This document shows positions 24,533 through 33,748 of a stretch of DNA of 64,000 nucleotides, in pieces (positions within the stretch are counted from its first letter, which is position 1; every line of letters begins with the position of its first letter). The DNA is from Phycisphaerales bacterium PN19_bin_20 (GTDB taxonomy: Bacteria; Planctomycetota; Phycisphaerae; Phycisphaerales; UBA1924): assembly GCA_021173225.1 (NCBI GenBank), contig JAJOLK010000005.1:88653-152652 (forward strand), given 5' to 3'. The notes under the pieces are model-generated. The model was given only the letters and a program-made list of their open reading frames with translations. It did no database searches and was not told the DNA's origin. The position numbers and the translations under genes were made by a program.

Positions 24533-27384
24533 GGGCGGCCTTCCTTGTAGGTGCCGGCGACGGTGACGGCGGAAACCGGGAGCATGATCCCGTCGGGCAT
24601 GGCCAGGTCGGGGTTCCAGCGCACGTCGATACGCCCGTAGCCATAGAAGGGGATGTCGGTGCTGCCGGCGGGCTTGGCCTGCGTACTGGCGACGTCGGCG
24701 AGCCCGTCGCCGTCGGTGTCGTAGCCGACGATGCGGTTGGTGCCGCTGGTGGGCAGCGTGCTTGGGTCCATGGATTCTTCGTCGCCGTCTTCAGGCCCGA
24801 AGTAGCCCATAGAGAGGTTGAAGTTGGCGGGGTTGCCCACGGCGGTGCCGTTGTACTCAAGGGGCGCGGCGCCGAGCACCGGCCTGAACGTCATCAGCAG
24901 TGTGCCCTCGATGTCGGTGTTGCCGCGGGCGTCAAGCACGCCCGCGACGATGGTGCCGCGGAGGCTGATGGCCTGCGGCGTGGGCCCACCGGCGAAGGTA
25001 TCGGTGGGGCTGTTGAACTGGCCGAGCTCCACTGAGTACTGCGGCAGCATCAGGCTGCTCTTGTCGATCTCAGGGAGGTCGGCGGTATCAGGGTTGAGCG
25101 CGGCGGTGTTGGGCGAGGCGGGGTGCGTGCGCGAGAACTGCGTTGAGCCGGTGAACTGCAGCTTGTTGCGGACGGGGTTAAAAACGGTGGGCATATCGCT
25201 CACCATCGAGCCGACGACCAAGCAGTTGTGGAAGCGGATGTTGTTGGAGTAGAGCTTGGTGTTGCGGGCCGCGCCGGTCCGCAGGGTGCCGCCGATGGTC
25301 GGCGGGTCGGGGAAGTCGGCGTAGTTCGCGGGCCCGTCGGCGACGTTGCCGCTGGTGTAGCGAAGAAAGTCGCTCTTGTCGAGGGCCTGGGGGCTAAAGA
25401 CGGGCCTGGAGGTGTTGGCGTCCCAGGTCATGCGGCCGTAGAGCGACCAGTTGGTGTGCGTGTTGGTGGTCTCAGACCGCACGCGGGTTACACCGGCGAA
25501 GGTGCAGTTGACAAACAGGGCGTTGTTGCCCGCGGGAATGACGACGTTCTTAAAGGCCATGTTCTCGTAGCGCGGGCGGACGTACCAGTCGGTGAAGTTG
25601 GGGCTGTTGAAGGGGGCCTTCTCGTAGAGGTTCTGGCCAGTGAGGGCCTTGGCGGCGGCGTTGTCCATGTTGCCGCGGAAGTAGCGCGGGAGCGCGGCGT
25701 TGGTCTTGGTCTCGGTATAGGTTGCGAGCGCGCCGACGGCAACGCTGAGCTGCGCAGCGACCTGCGCGTCGAAGGTCGCTCCGTCGGCGAGCCCGCGCAG
25801 GGTGTTGCCCGCGTCGCGGATCTCGGCAAGGTCGATGTCGGGCATCTGGGTCTGATTGGCCCCGAAAGTAACCGGCGCTTGGTTGCGGTTGCGGCGGATG
25901 GCACCTTCAACAACGCGCTGGTACGAGCCGCCCTGGGCGGTCTCCCAGCTCGCCTTGTCGGTGCGGAAGACCATGCCACCGGCGATCTTGGCGTACGGGT
26001 CCCTACGGTCGAGCGCGCCGTCACGCCAGCCCAGAACCAGGTCCGGGTAGGTGCCGTTGTTGGCGTCGTAGTCGTTGAGATTCTCGCCCGCGTCCCAGCG
26101 CCCGTTGCGGTTGGTGTCCTGCCAACCCCGGACGCCGTTGCGGTTGCGGTCCGGGCGGGTCGAGTCGATGAGGCGAGCCAGGTCATCGTCGCGCGTGAAC
26201 TCTGGCGTGCCCGTGCTGTTGGGCGTGCCAGCGATGAGTACGGCGGAAAGCACGACCTTGCCGTCGCGGTTGGTATCAAAGTGGGTCAGGAAGATGTCGT
26301 AGTCGTCAACGAACCCGTCGCCTGTGTAGTCGGCAAAGGCGTTGTCAGGGGTGCCGTTGCCGTCGTAGTCACGGCTCGCGGGCGGGAGGCCCGTGGACTC
26401 TTGCGTGTGCGCGGGGCGGAGCCGCCCGTCGCCATCGACATCGTTGGCACGCACGCCGGTGAAGAAGTCGCGGAGCTTGGCGTCCAGGACGGCGTCGAGG
26501 CCAAGGAAGTCGCTCTTGAGCTGCAGCGGGTGGCCCTTGGGTCTGGTCACCTCGGTGTAGGCGGCGCCGATGGTGCCGGTGATGTTGACGTTCTTGCCGA
26601 TCAGCACGCGCGAGGGGCTAACGATGGCGTGGCGGTGCTGCTTGGTAAGGCGCACGTCGCGGCTGACCACACGCGTCACGGGCGTGTCGGTGCCGTCGCC
26701 GCCGGTGGCAAAGTTTGAACCACCCGCGTTCACGGCGCTGTAGCCAATGACGGTGACGCGGACGCGGAACTCGGTGGTGGTCGCCAGCGGGGCGTACACG
26801 ACTTGGAACGCCGCGGGACGGTTGGAGGCGGTGGCGGCGGCGGAGTCAATAGCCGTGATCTCGGAGGTGACCCAGTTGGTCGCGCGATAGTCGGTGGCGC
26901 TGGTGCCCGAGGGCCGCGCGATCATCTGAGCGGCGGAGACCGACGAGTTCCAGACCAGCGTGTTGACGTCGGCGTTGTAGTGGTTGACCAGAGCCTGAGC
27001 GATGCCCGCAGGAAGCCCAGACTCGGCGTAGCCAATCGGGTCGGCGCGTGACACGCGCCCGTCGCTCGAGCCGGTCGTCCCGTTCCAGAGCCTCCAGCCC
27101 AGGTCGGCGTCGATTGTTCCGCGCGCAACGATGAAGCGGGCCGAGGCGTCCTCAAGCCGGCGGACGGCGATCTCAAGGCCCGTCTCGGCGGCGCTGGTGG
27201 CCCGCAGCACGTGGATGTGCGTCTCGGCCGTACGCAGGTTGCCCTTGCTCGCGATGGCCATCGCCACGCCCAGCGTGGTGAACAGCACCAGGAACATCAT
27301 CGCCAGAATCGCGACCACGCCGCGGCGCGTCGCCCACCGGCGTTTGGCGCGGGGCTTGGCGGGCTGGTTGGTAAGGGGGATCAT
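24526..27384 (-). CDS. Large PilX-like pilus/secretion protein with Ca-binding-like loops
   Basis: A 952-residue protein with one N-terminal membrane helix (RRGVVAILAMMFLVLFTTLGVAM, about residues 20-42) directly followed by the LRTAETHIHVLRATSAAETGLE stretch typical of PilX N-terminal domains. The remainder is exported beta-rich sequence. Around residues 340-500 several acidic loops (DYTGDGFVDDYD, DTNRNGVRGWQDTNRNGRWD) look like dockerin/EF-hand calcium sites. The start at 27384 has GGAG upstream. Being in the operon with pilT and pilC, it may be a tip or minor-pilus component. The far-downstream domains are not recognised. Confidence 0.75.
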   Translation of the reverse strand: MIPLTNQPAKPRAKRRWATRRGVVAILAMMFLVLFTTLGVAMAIASKGNLRTAETHIHVLRATSAAETGLEIAVRRLEDASARFIVARGTIDADLGWRLWNGTTGSSDGRVSRADPIGYAESGLPAGIAQALVNHYNADVNTLVWNSSVSAAQMIARPSGTSATDYRATNWVTSEITAIDSAAATASNRPAAFQVVYAPLATTTEFRVRVTVIGYSAVNAGGSNFATGGDGTDTPVTRVVSRDVRLTKQHRHAIVSPSRVLIGKNVNITGTIGAAYTEVTRPKGHPLQLKSDFLGLDAVLDAKLRDFFTGVRANDVDGDGRLRPAHTQESTGLPPASRDYDGNGTPDNAFADYTGDGFVDDYDIFLTHFDTNRDGKVVLSAVLIAGTPNSTGTPEFTRDDDLARLIDSTRPDRNRNGVRGWQDTNRNGRWDAGENLNDYDANNGTYPDLVLGWRDGALDRRDPYAKIAGGMVFRTDKASWETAQGGSYQRVVEGAIRRNRNQAPVTFGANQTQMPDIDLAEIRDAGNTLRGLADGATFDAQVAAQLSVAVGALATYTETKTNAALPRYFRGNMDNAAAKALTGQNLYEKAPFNSPNFTDWYVRPRYENMAFKNVVIPAGNNALFVNCTFAGVTRVRSETTNTHTNWSLYGRMTWDANTSRPVFSPQALDKSDFLRYTSGNVADGPANYADFPDPPTIGGTLRTGAARNTKLYSNNIRFHNCLVVGSMVSDMPTVFNPVRNKLQFTGSTQFSRTHPASPNTAALNPDTADLPEIDKSSLMLPQYSVELGQFNSPTDTFAGGPTPQAISLRGTIVAGVLDARGNTDIEGTLLMTFRPVLGAAPLEYNGTAVGNPANFNLSMGYFGPEDGDEESMDPSTLPTSGTNRIVGYDTDGDGLADVASTQAKPAGSTDIPFYGYGRIDVRWNPDLAMPDGIMLPVSAVTVAGTYKEGRPW

Positions 27385-27450
27385 GGTCAGCTCCGAAATA
27401 TGTGCGGCGAGGGCCTCCGAGGGTTCATCCAAAGCGGTCAATCGCGTGCG

Positions 27451-28218
27451 TCAGGGCACCAGCCAGCTCAGGCGGGCCATCTCGCGCGGCGTTGCGTCGT
27501 CCATCCCCTGATAGGTCACAATCACGGTTACACGCATTGAGAGCTGATCTACGCGAACGGCGGGCCCGTCGGAGTTCGCGGTCAGCCGCTCGTAGTTCGG
27601 GGCCCGGGTCGTCGCGCTGTTGGTGGGCTCAACCTTGACGACCTCGACGGTCTGAATCCAGTTGCGCAGGGCGACCTGGGCGGCACCGTTCATCTCGATG
27701 TTGCCGTCGAAGTCCACCTGCAAGATGATCTGCCCCCGCGCGTCGATCGGCCCCGGGCGTGCGCCGGTGGCCGAGCCGCCGAAGATCGCACCGTTGTAAT
27801 CGTCGATGTCGTCGAAATCGGCCTCCATCGTTTCGCCGGTCTCGGGCCCCCAGCCCACGGCGGCGCCGCTCTGCAGGAACAGCCCGGTCACGGGGTCGTG
27901 CTTGGTCAGCCCGCGCATGCGCTCGCGGACCTCGCCAGCGAGGTACCCGCCCTGGGCGGCCAGCGACGAGAACTCATTGGCCCTGAAGAACGCCGACTGA
28001 GCCTCGATCACCGCCAGCACGCCGACGCCCAGGATGACCATGGCCAGCGCGCACTCCAAGAGCGTGAACCCCCCGCGGCGTGGGCGGGCGCGGCGCGCAG
28101 CGGGCGTGGGCGCGGTGGTGACGTCGGTCGGCTCGGGGTGTTGGCGGGCGTGGTTCACAGGTGGGCCAAGGGGGTGAGTCAGAGGGTTGGTCAGTGTGTC
28201 CGAAGGTCTGCCAAGCAA
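27451..28218 (-). CDS. Prepilin-type protein, PilV-like
   Basis: A protein of about 255 residues with the canonical cleavage site RRGGFTLLECALAMVILGVG near residue 50. The mature form has Glu at position 5 and a long N-terminal helix, as in PilV/GspI minor pilins. The start is uncertain because the preceding 45 residues are Pro/Thr/Arg-rich; a GTG at 28158 would shorten the leader. It lies between pilC and the PilX-like gene with short gaps. Confidence 0.8.
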   Translation of the reverse strand: MLGRPSDTLTNPLTHPLGPPVNHARQHPEPTDVTTAPTPAARRARPRRGGFTLLECALAMVILGVGVLAVIEAQSAFFRANEFSSLAAQGGYLAGEVRERMRGLTKHDPVTGLFLQSGAAVGWGPETGETMEADFDDIDDYNGAIFGGSATGARPGPIDARGQIILQVDFDGNIEMNGAAQVALRNWIQTVEVVKVEPTNSATTRAPNYERLTANSDGPAVRVDQLSMRVTVIVTYQGMDDATPREMARLSWLVP

Positions 28219-28263
28219 TCGCGGGCAGTGAAGGGTCGGTTCTGCGGGCGGGCTTGCCAGCGG

Positions 28264-29487
28264 TTACTTGACGACCTGGCTCATCTTGAAGATGGGCAGG
28301 ATGATGGCCATGGCGATGAAGCCGACGACGGCACCCATAACCACGATCATCAGCGGCTCGATCATGCTGGTGACGGCCTTGATCTGCTCCTTGAGCTGCT
28401 TGCCGTAGTACGTGCTGATCTCGTCGAGCACCTCGCCGAGCTTGCCTGACTCCTCGCCCGCGGAGATCATCTGGATCACACTCAGCGGGAGCAGCTTGGT
28501 GCGGTTGAGGTTGTGCCCGATCTTCTTACCGGTCTTGACGCTGGCGTAGACCCCGGCCCACATGCGCTGGTAGTGCAGGTTGCCCGAGACGTCGCCGGTG
28601 ATCGCCAGGGTGTCGAGCATCGGGACGCCCGCGTTGACAAGCTGGCCCATGGTCTTGAGCGAGCGGTTGATGTACAACGAGCGGAACATGGCCCTGAGCA
28701 CCGGGATGGTGAGCTTGGAGGTGTCAAAGAACTCGCGCCCAACCTTGGTCTTGGCAAAGAAGACCGTCGAGCCGATGATCGTGGCGATGATCGCCGCCAC
28801 CACGTACCAGCGCTCGACCATGAAGTCTGACAAGCCCATGAGGAACTTGGTCGCCCACGGAAGCACGTGCTCCTTGCCCTTGAACACCCCGGCAAACTTC
28901 GGAAGCACGAAGGTCAACAGGAAGATCGTCACGCCCACGGCCATAGTGCCGATGATGCCCGGATAGATCGCTGCGCCCAGCACCATCTTGCGCGTCTCGA
29001 TCTCCTGGCCGATGTACTCGGCGATGCGGTCGAGCATCTCGGCAAAGCTGCCCGACATCTCTGACGCGCGGACCATGTTGATGTAGAGCGGGCCGAAGAG
29101 CTTGGCGTGCCGCGTCAGAGCTTGGCTGAACTGCTTGCCGCCCTCGACATCGCTCTTGATCTGCAGCAGGACCTTCTTGAAGCCCAGGTGGACGGTCTGG
29201 TCGGCGATGCCGTCAAGCGCCGCGCGCAGATTGATGCCGGCGCGCATCATGACCGCGAGCTGGGTCGTGAAGTCCAAAACATGCTTCTGCCTGGGCCTGC
29301 CCGCGTTCAGCTCGCGGAACTTGGCCATGAAGCCGACTTCCGCCTCAGAGCCGACGGGCTGGAGGGCCATGATGTGCGAGCCCTGGTTGCGCAGCACGGT
29401 GGCGGCGCTCGAGACGTTGTCCGCCGCGAGCACGCCGGTGGTGGTCTGCCCGGCGCTGGTGCGCACCTGGTACTTGTAGTTGGGCAT
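28264..29487 (-). CDS. pilC: Type IV pilus / type II secretion inner-membrane platform protein
   Basis: A 407-residue GspF/PilC protein with two homologous cytoplasmic helical domains and three membrane helices. FTTQLAVMMRAGINLRAALDGI at about residue 80 and MGQLVNAGVPMLDTLAITG at about residue 275 are the two copies of the conserved domain start. MIEPLMIVVMGAVVGFIAMAIILPIF is the last helix. It follows pilT after 193 bases holding a simple-sequence repeat. It anchors the PilT/PilB ATPases to the membrane. Confidence 0.94.
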   Translation of the reverse strand: MPNYKYQVRTSAGQTTTGVLAADNVSSAATVLRNQGSHIMALQPVGSEAEVGFMAKFRELNAGRPRQKHVLDFTTQLAVMMRAGINLRAALDGIADQTVHLGFKKVLLQIKSDVEGGKQFSQALTRHAKLFGPLYINMVRASEMSGSFAEMLDRIAEYIGQEIETRKMVLGAAIYPGIIGTMAVGVTIFLLTFVLPKFAGVFKGKEHVLPWATKFLMGLSDFMVERWYVVAAIIATIIGSTVFFAKTKVGREFFDTSKLTIPVLRAMFRSLYINRSLKTMGQLVNAGVPMLDTLAITGDVSGNLHYQRMWAGVYASVKTGKKIGHNLNRTKLLPLSVIQMISAGEESGKLGEVLDEISTYYGKQLKEQIKAVTSMIEPLMIVVMGAVVGFIAMAIILPIFKMSQVVK

Positions 29488-29531
29488 CGGGTCTTCTCGC
29501 GCGGGGTGCTTCGGGTTCTTGCGGGCTGGCG

Positions 29532-29574
29532 GGCTTGCTTGCTTGCTTGGTTGCTTGCTTGGTTGCTTGCTTGG
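29532..29574. repeat. GCTT-type simple sequence repeat between pilT and pilC
   Basis: A run of GCTT tetranucleotides, with GGTT interruptions, spans about 43 bases in the untranslated gap of the pilT-pilC operon. Such repeats slip easily during replication. It is noncoding on both strands. Confidence 0.85.
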
Positions 29575-29680
29575 CGTGCGTGACTCAGGGCTCGGTCAGG
29601 TCGGCAAAGCGCCGCACGAACCGGTGGTGGCCTTTGGGCGCGCCGGTGTGCGCCCGTGCGGGTCCGGGGACGCTGGCGGC

Positions 29681-30742
29681 TCAGGCGGCCAGCAGGCGCT
29701 CGAGCTTCTCGGGCATAACCGCTGAGCCGATGGCGTCCTCACGGCTGATCATGCCGTTGAAGTACAGCTCGGCGATCGACTTGTCCAGCGTCGTCATGCC
29801 CAGCGCGCGGCTGGTCTCAATGACGTTGGGGATCTCGAAGGTCCGCGCCTCGCGGATCAGGTTCCGAACCGCGGGCGTGCACAGCAGCACCTCTACCGCC
29901 GGCACCATGCCCGGCTGGTCGATGCGGCTAAACAGCGTCTGGCTCACTACGCCCTGCAGCGTGTTGCTCAGCATCGCGCGGATCTGGTTCTGCTGGTTCG
30001 CCGGGTACATGTCGATAATCCGCTCGACCGTCTGCGCAGCGCTGCTGGTGTGCAGCGTGCTAAGAACCAGGTGCCCGGTCTCGGCCGCGGTAATGGCCAG
30101 CTGCGTGGTCTCAAGGTCGCGCATCTCACCGACCAGGATGATGTCGGGGTCCTGGCGCAGGGCGTGCTTGAGGGCGCTGGAGAAGCTGGGCATGTCAAGC
30201 CCAAGCTCGCGCTGCTCAAGCAGGCAGCGGTTGCTCTCAAACACGTACTCAACGGGGTCCTCGAGCGTGATGATGTGCTTGCGGTAGCGCTGGTTCATCG
30301 CCTCGATCATCGCCGCCAGCGTCGTGCTCTTGCCCGAGCCCGTGTCGCCCGTGACCAGCACCAGCCCACGCGGGAGGTACGTCAGACGCGCGATAACCTC
30401 CGGCAAATTCAGGCGTTCCAGCGCCGGCACCTTGGTCTTGATCAGACGCATCGCAAAGGCCAGCTGACCCTTCTGCATGTGCGCGTTGACGCGGTAGCGA
30501 CCGATCTCGGGTACGGCGTAGCTGAAGTCTGAGTCCTGGTTCTGCGCAAAGCGCTCTTGCGCCCCGCGCGGGGCCATCTGCTCAAGGTACTGACGCATGA
30601 CCTCGGGGACCAGAGCGGGCATCTCAAGGGCCGTCATCACCGTGTGCACGCGCATCGCCGGCGGGTGGCCCGTGACAAGGTGGACGTCCGAGGCGTCAGC
30701 GCCCTTGGCCGCACGAAGGATGTCGATGAGTCCGATGGACAT
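29681..30742 (-). CDS. pilT: Type IV pilus retraction ATPase
   Basis: A 353-residue PilT hexameric ATPase. The start at 30742 has AAGGAG 7 bases upstream and gives MSIGLIDILRAAKGADASDVH, the family N-terminus. LVTGDTGSGKSTTLAAM is Walker A, IITLEDPVEYVF the Asp box, DIILVGEMRDLETTQLAI Walker B, and TLHTSSAAQTVERIIDMYP the His box. The length and the missing N-terminal domain separate it from PilB. No pilB is present here, so an extension motor must be encoded elsewhere. Confidence 0.95.
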   Translation of the reverse strand: MSIGLIDILRAAKGADASDVHLVTGHPPAMRVHTVMTALEMPALVPEVMRQYLEQMAPRGAQERFAQNQDSDFSYAVPEIGRYRVNAHMQKGQLAFAMRLIKTKVPALERLNLPEVIARLTYLPRGLVLVTGDTGSGKSTTLAAMIEAMNQRYRKHIITLEDPVEYVFESNRCLLEQRELGLDMPSFSSALKHALRQDPDIILVGEMRDLETTQLAITAAETGHLVLSTLHTSSAAQTVERIIDMYPANQQNQIRAMLSNTLQGVVSQTLFSRIDQPGMVPAVEVLLCTPAVRNLIREARTFEIPNVIETSRALGMTTLDKSIAELYFNGMISREDAIGSAVMPEKLERLLAA

Positions 30743-31071
30743 GCCCAGCTCCTTGAGATATGCGCCCCGCGCGCTGCCATGGCGCGGCCGCACCCGCAGC
30801 TCATCGGGCGTTCAACAACCCCCCTTCAACCCATGCGCTCGCCTCGTTGCCCAACTGCCACGCCAAGACCACCCCAAGCCCCGGCAAGAAGGTTCTCAGA
30901 CCTTGACCCGCCCCGCAAAGGACCCGCCGCGCTCGGTGACGGGTGTGCGTGGGGATGGGGGTGTGCGTGGGGGTGTGGTCGGGGGTGGCGTTGGCCGTGC
31001 GGCATGCTCGCCATGCCCATTAGCCCTGCTAGCATCTCTTCCGTTACGACCGCGCTATCTGGTCACCTGCC

Positions 31072-31935
31072 GTGAGTAGACCTTCACGCCACACCTCCAG
31101 CGACCAACGGGAAGGCCACGTCCACCCTCGGACCACGGCCTCGGGTCACTCGCCCGAACCACTTCCAACCACGCCAGCCGTCCCATCGCCGCCCGGTGTC
31201 CACGGCGTCCCAACCGTCCAAGCTGGTTCGCGCGCGCTGGGCGACCTGCCCGGTGCCCTCGACGAAGACGGGCTGGCCCTGGTGCCCGGGTGTGCCATCG
31301 GTCAGGCGGCCCTTGACAGCAAGGTACTGGTGCTCAACAAGCTTTTTCTCGCTGTCCGCGTGATCAGCGCCCGCCGCGCGCTGTGCATGCTGTGGTCTGA
31401 TCTGGCAGAGGTCATCCACATCGACGCGGACGAAGGCCAGGCCGTGCAGTTCAGCTCGCACGACTTTGCGAGCTGGTCCGAGCTCTCGGCCTACCAGCGA
31501 CGCTTTGAAGCTGAGAAGCACGACTGGGTCCGGACGGTGCGTGTCGATATCGCGGTGCCGCGGGTCATCAGACTGCTTGGCTACGACCGTCTGCCGGCGC
31601 AGAGCGTGAAGCTCAACCGGCGAAACCTGTTCGCGCGCGACCGCAACCAGTGCCAGTACTGCGGCAAGGCCTACCCGACCAGCGAGCTGTCGATCGACCA
31701 CGTGCTGCCGCGCAGCCTTGGCGGGGGCGATAGCTGGACCAACCTGGTCTGCGCATGCATCCGGTGCAACGCCCGCAAGGGCGGTCGAACGCCCGAGGGC
31801 GCGCGGATGGCGCTGATACGCAAGCCGGTAGCGCCCAAGCGCAACCCGCTGATCGCCGTGCGTCTGGGCCAGGACCGCTACAGCTCTTGGAAGCAGTTTC
31901 TGGACAACGCGTACTGGAGTGTTGAATTGGGGTGA
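31072..31935 (+). CDS. HNH endonuclease family protein
   Basis: A 287-residue protein with a planctomycete/cyanobacteria-type HNH domain. VLVLNKLFLAVRVISARRAL opens the conserved N-terminal module, and QCQYCGKAYPTSELSIDHVLPRSLGGG with CIRCNARKGGRTP forms the zinc-supported HNH site (two CxxC knuckles, Asp-His). The first 75 residues are Pro/Ser-rich and poorly conserved. The GTG start at 31072 is weakly supported. Such proteins occur as stand-alone housekeeping-like genes, and no methyltransferase partner is present to suggest restriction-modification. Confidence 0.85.
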   Translation: MSRPSRHTSSDQREGHVHPRTTASGHSPEPLPTTPAVPSPPGVHGVPTVQAGSRALGDLPGALDEDGLALVPGCAIGQAALDSKVLVLNKLFLAVRVISARRALCMLWSDLAEVIHIDADEGQAVQFSSHDFASWSELSAYQRRFEAEKHDWVRTVRVDIAVPRVIRLLGYDRLPAQSVKLNRRNLFARDRNQCQYCGKAYPTSELSIDHVLPRSLGGGDSWTNLVCACIRCNARKGGRTPEGARMALIRKPVAPKRNPLIAVRLGQDRYSSWKQFLDNAYWSVELG

Positions 31936-32058
31936 GCCAACGGGCCAGGGTCGGCGCCGGTGGCTGGTGACCGGCCGCCTTCCGCCGGTGCCGGGTCTCT
32001 GCTGCGCGTGTGCGTAGGGTCGGCGCATCCAGCGAGCAAGCTTCTGCGGCGTGCCCGG

Positions 32059-32433
32059 TCAGGGCGTTGCTAACCCATCAACCTTCGCCGCTAGCGCAAA
32101 ATCCTTGTGGCTGATGCCGCCAGCGTCGTGCGTGCTCATCGACAGCGTGACCTTGTTGTAGCGGATCAGGATGTCGGGGTGGTGCTGGTCGCTCTCGGCC
32201 ATCTCGGCCACAAGACCAACAAAGACCATCGCGGCCACGAAGTCCTTGAAGGACAGTGTCCGCTGGATCGCGTCGCCGACGCGGGCCCACTCGCTGCGCT
32301 CGGCCAGCGCGCGGTCGATCTGCGCGTCGCTCATCGGCGGCACCTTGTGCGCACTCGCCGCCGGGCGTGACGCCTTGCCCTTTGCCGCTCGCTTTGCGCC
32401 CGAGCCCTCGCCGCCGGTAGATGCCTTGGCCAT
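32059..32433 (-). CDS. Pterin-4a-carbinolamine dehydratase (PCD/DCoH)
   Basis: A 124-residue member of the 4a-hydroxytetrahydrobiopterin dehydratase family. ESDQHHPDILIRYNKVTL carries the catalytic His-His-Pro motif, and STHDAGGISHKDFALA is the C-terminal signature. About 30 Lys/Ala/Ser-rich residues precede the domain. The ATG at 32433 is used. It is divergent from the GluQ-like gene and has no aromatic hydroxylase beside it, so its role may be pterin or molybdopterin related. Confidence 0.93.
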   Translation of the reverse strand: MAKASTGGEGSGAKRAAKGKASRPAASAHKVPPMSDAQIDRALAERSEWARVGDAIQRTLSFKDFVAAMVFVGLVAEMAESDQHHPDILIRYNKVTLSMSTHDAGGISHKDFALAAKVDGLATP

Positions 32434-32551
32434 AGCGGTCAAGCGTAGTGGGCCCAAACTTGCGCCAGATGGTCAGCACCAGATGGCCCCCGCCGTATGG
32501 CCCCCCGCCATAGTGCCCGCCGACGCTGGCCTAAGACGCTATGTTCTGCGC

Positions 32552-33748
32552 GTGCCCTCTAAGCCGAACACTCCGCCCCCGCCACCTGGCACGCCCATCG
32601 CCGCGCCTATCACCACGACCCGTCGCTGCACGCGCCTCGCGCCCTCGCCCACCGGCGCGCTGCACCTGGGCAACGCGATGGCCTTCGCCGCCGCCTGGGC
32701 CATCGCGCGAGCACAAAGCTGGCGGCTCGTGCTGCGGATCGAGGACCTTGACGGCCCGCGCATCAAGCCCGGCGCTGCCGCGCACATCGAACGCACGCTC
32801 GCCTGGCTCGGCCTAGATTGGGACGCACCCCCACTGCAACAGTCGCACGACCTGACGCCCTACGCCCGCGCGATGGTCCAGCTCGCGCAGCGCGCCCTGG
32901 TGTACCCATCGACCCTGACCCGACACCAGCTTGCCGCCCATGAGTCTGGTGCCAGCGCGCCAAATGCCGGCACCGGCGAGGCACCACACCCCGCCGCCCT
33001 CCGGCCTGACCGCTGGCAGCAGCCGCGCGCGTTCGCACTCGCGCCCGCGAACGCCCCGCCCCACACCCCACCCCACACGCCCGCCCCCGAAGCCGCCGCC
33101 AGCGAGCCGTCCATGTCGCCCACGGCCTGGCGCTTCGCCACGCCAAACCGGGCCGTCACTTTCACCGATGCCATCGCGGGCCCGCAGTCACACCGCCCGG
33201 CCAACACAGTCGGCGACTTTGCCGTGTGGACCAAGCAGGGCGTCCCCGCCTATCAGCTCGCCGTGGTGGTTGACGACGCTCGCCAGGGCGTCACCGACGT
33301 CATCCGCGGTAATGACCTGCTTGACTCCGCCGCCCGCCAACTCATGCTCATCAGCGCGCTGCACGCGCCCGCCGCGGACAACGCCAACTCGGCGACGCTG
33401 CGCGCGGACGCCGCGCCGCTGAACGCCGCCGATGTTCACGGCGCGCCGCGCTATTGGCACCTGCCGCTGATTGTCGGGCATGACGGCAGACGTCTGGCCA
33501 AACGCCACGGCGACACGCGCATCGACACCTACCGCGCACTTGGCACCACTCCCGAACGCGTCATCGGCCTCGTCGCCCACTGGCTCGGCGCCCTTGAGCG
33601 GCCCAGGCCCCTGCGCGCGATAGAGTTGCCCGCCCTGCTCGCCAACGCGTGGACGCTGGACCAGCAGCCCGCGGCCCCGAAGCGCGTGCGCCAGCAACCG
33701 ACCATCACCTTCACCCACCAGGACCACCAATGGCTCACCAGCACCTGA
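32552..33748 (+). CDS. gluQ: Glutamyl-Q tRNA(Asp) synthetase-like protein
   Basis: About 398 residues, resembling GluQ-RS, which attaches glutamate to queuosine in tRNA-Asp. APSPTGALHLGNAM is the class I HIGH region (HLGN), LVLRIEDLDGPR the conserved Asp-rich block, VVDDARQGVTDVIRGNDLLDS the active-site floor, and RLAKRHGD the KMSKS-like loop. The anticodon-binding domain is absent, as expected for GluQ. The zinc-site cysteines are replaced (YPSTLTR instead of YPCTCTR), and the region is expanded by a Pro/Ala/His-rich insert of about 60 residues. The start at GTG 32552 is inferred. Confidence 0.85.
   Translation: MPSKPNTPPPPPGTPIAAPITTTRRCTRLAPSPTGALHLGNAMAFAAAWAIARAQSWRLVLRIEDLDGPRIKPGAAAHIERTLAWLGLDWDAPPLQQSHDLTPYARAMVQLAQRALVYPSTLTRHQLAAHESGASAPNAGTGEAPHPAALRPDRWQQPRAFALAPANAPPHTPPHTPAPEAAASEPSMSPTAWRFATPNRAVTFTDAIAGPQSHRPANTVGDFAVWTKQGVPAYQLAVVVDDARQGVTDVIRGNDLLDSAARQLMLISALHAPAADNANSATLRADAAPLNAADVHGAPRYWHLPLIVGHDGRRLAKRHGDTRIDTYRALGTTPERVIGLVAHWLGALERPRPLRAIELPALLANAWTLDQQPAAPKRVRQQPTITFTHQDHQWLTST

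Noticed and set aside
25228..26718. 496-codon plus-strand open frame
   Set aside because: Val/Gly-rich antisense of the PilX-like gene; no domain recognised.
30794..31071. G-rich stretch near 30940-30990 as a functional RNA or G-quadruplex element
   Set aside because: GGGTGTG-type low complexity only; no conserved structure could be supported by eye.
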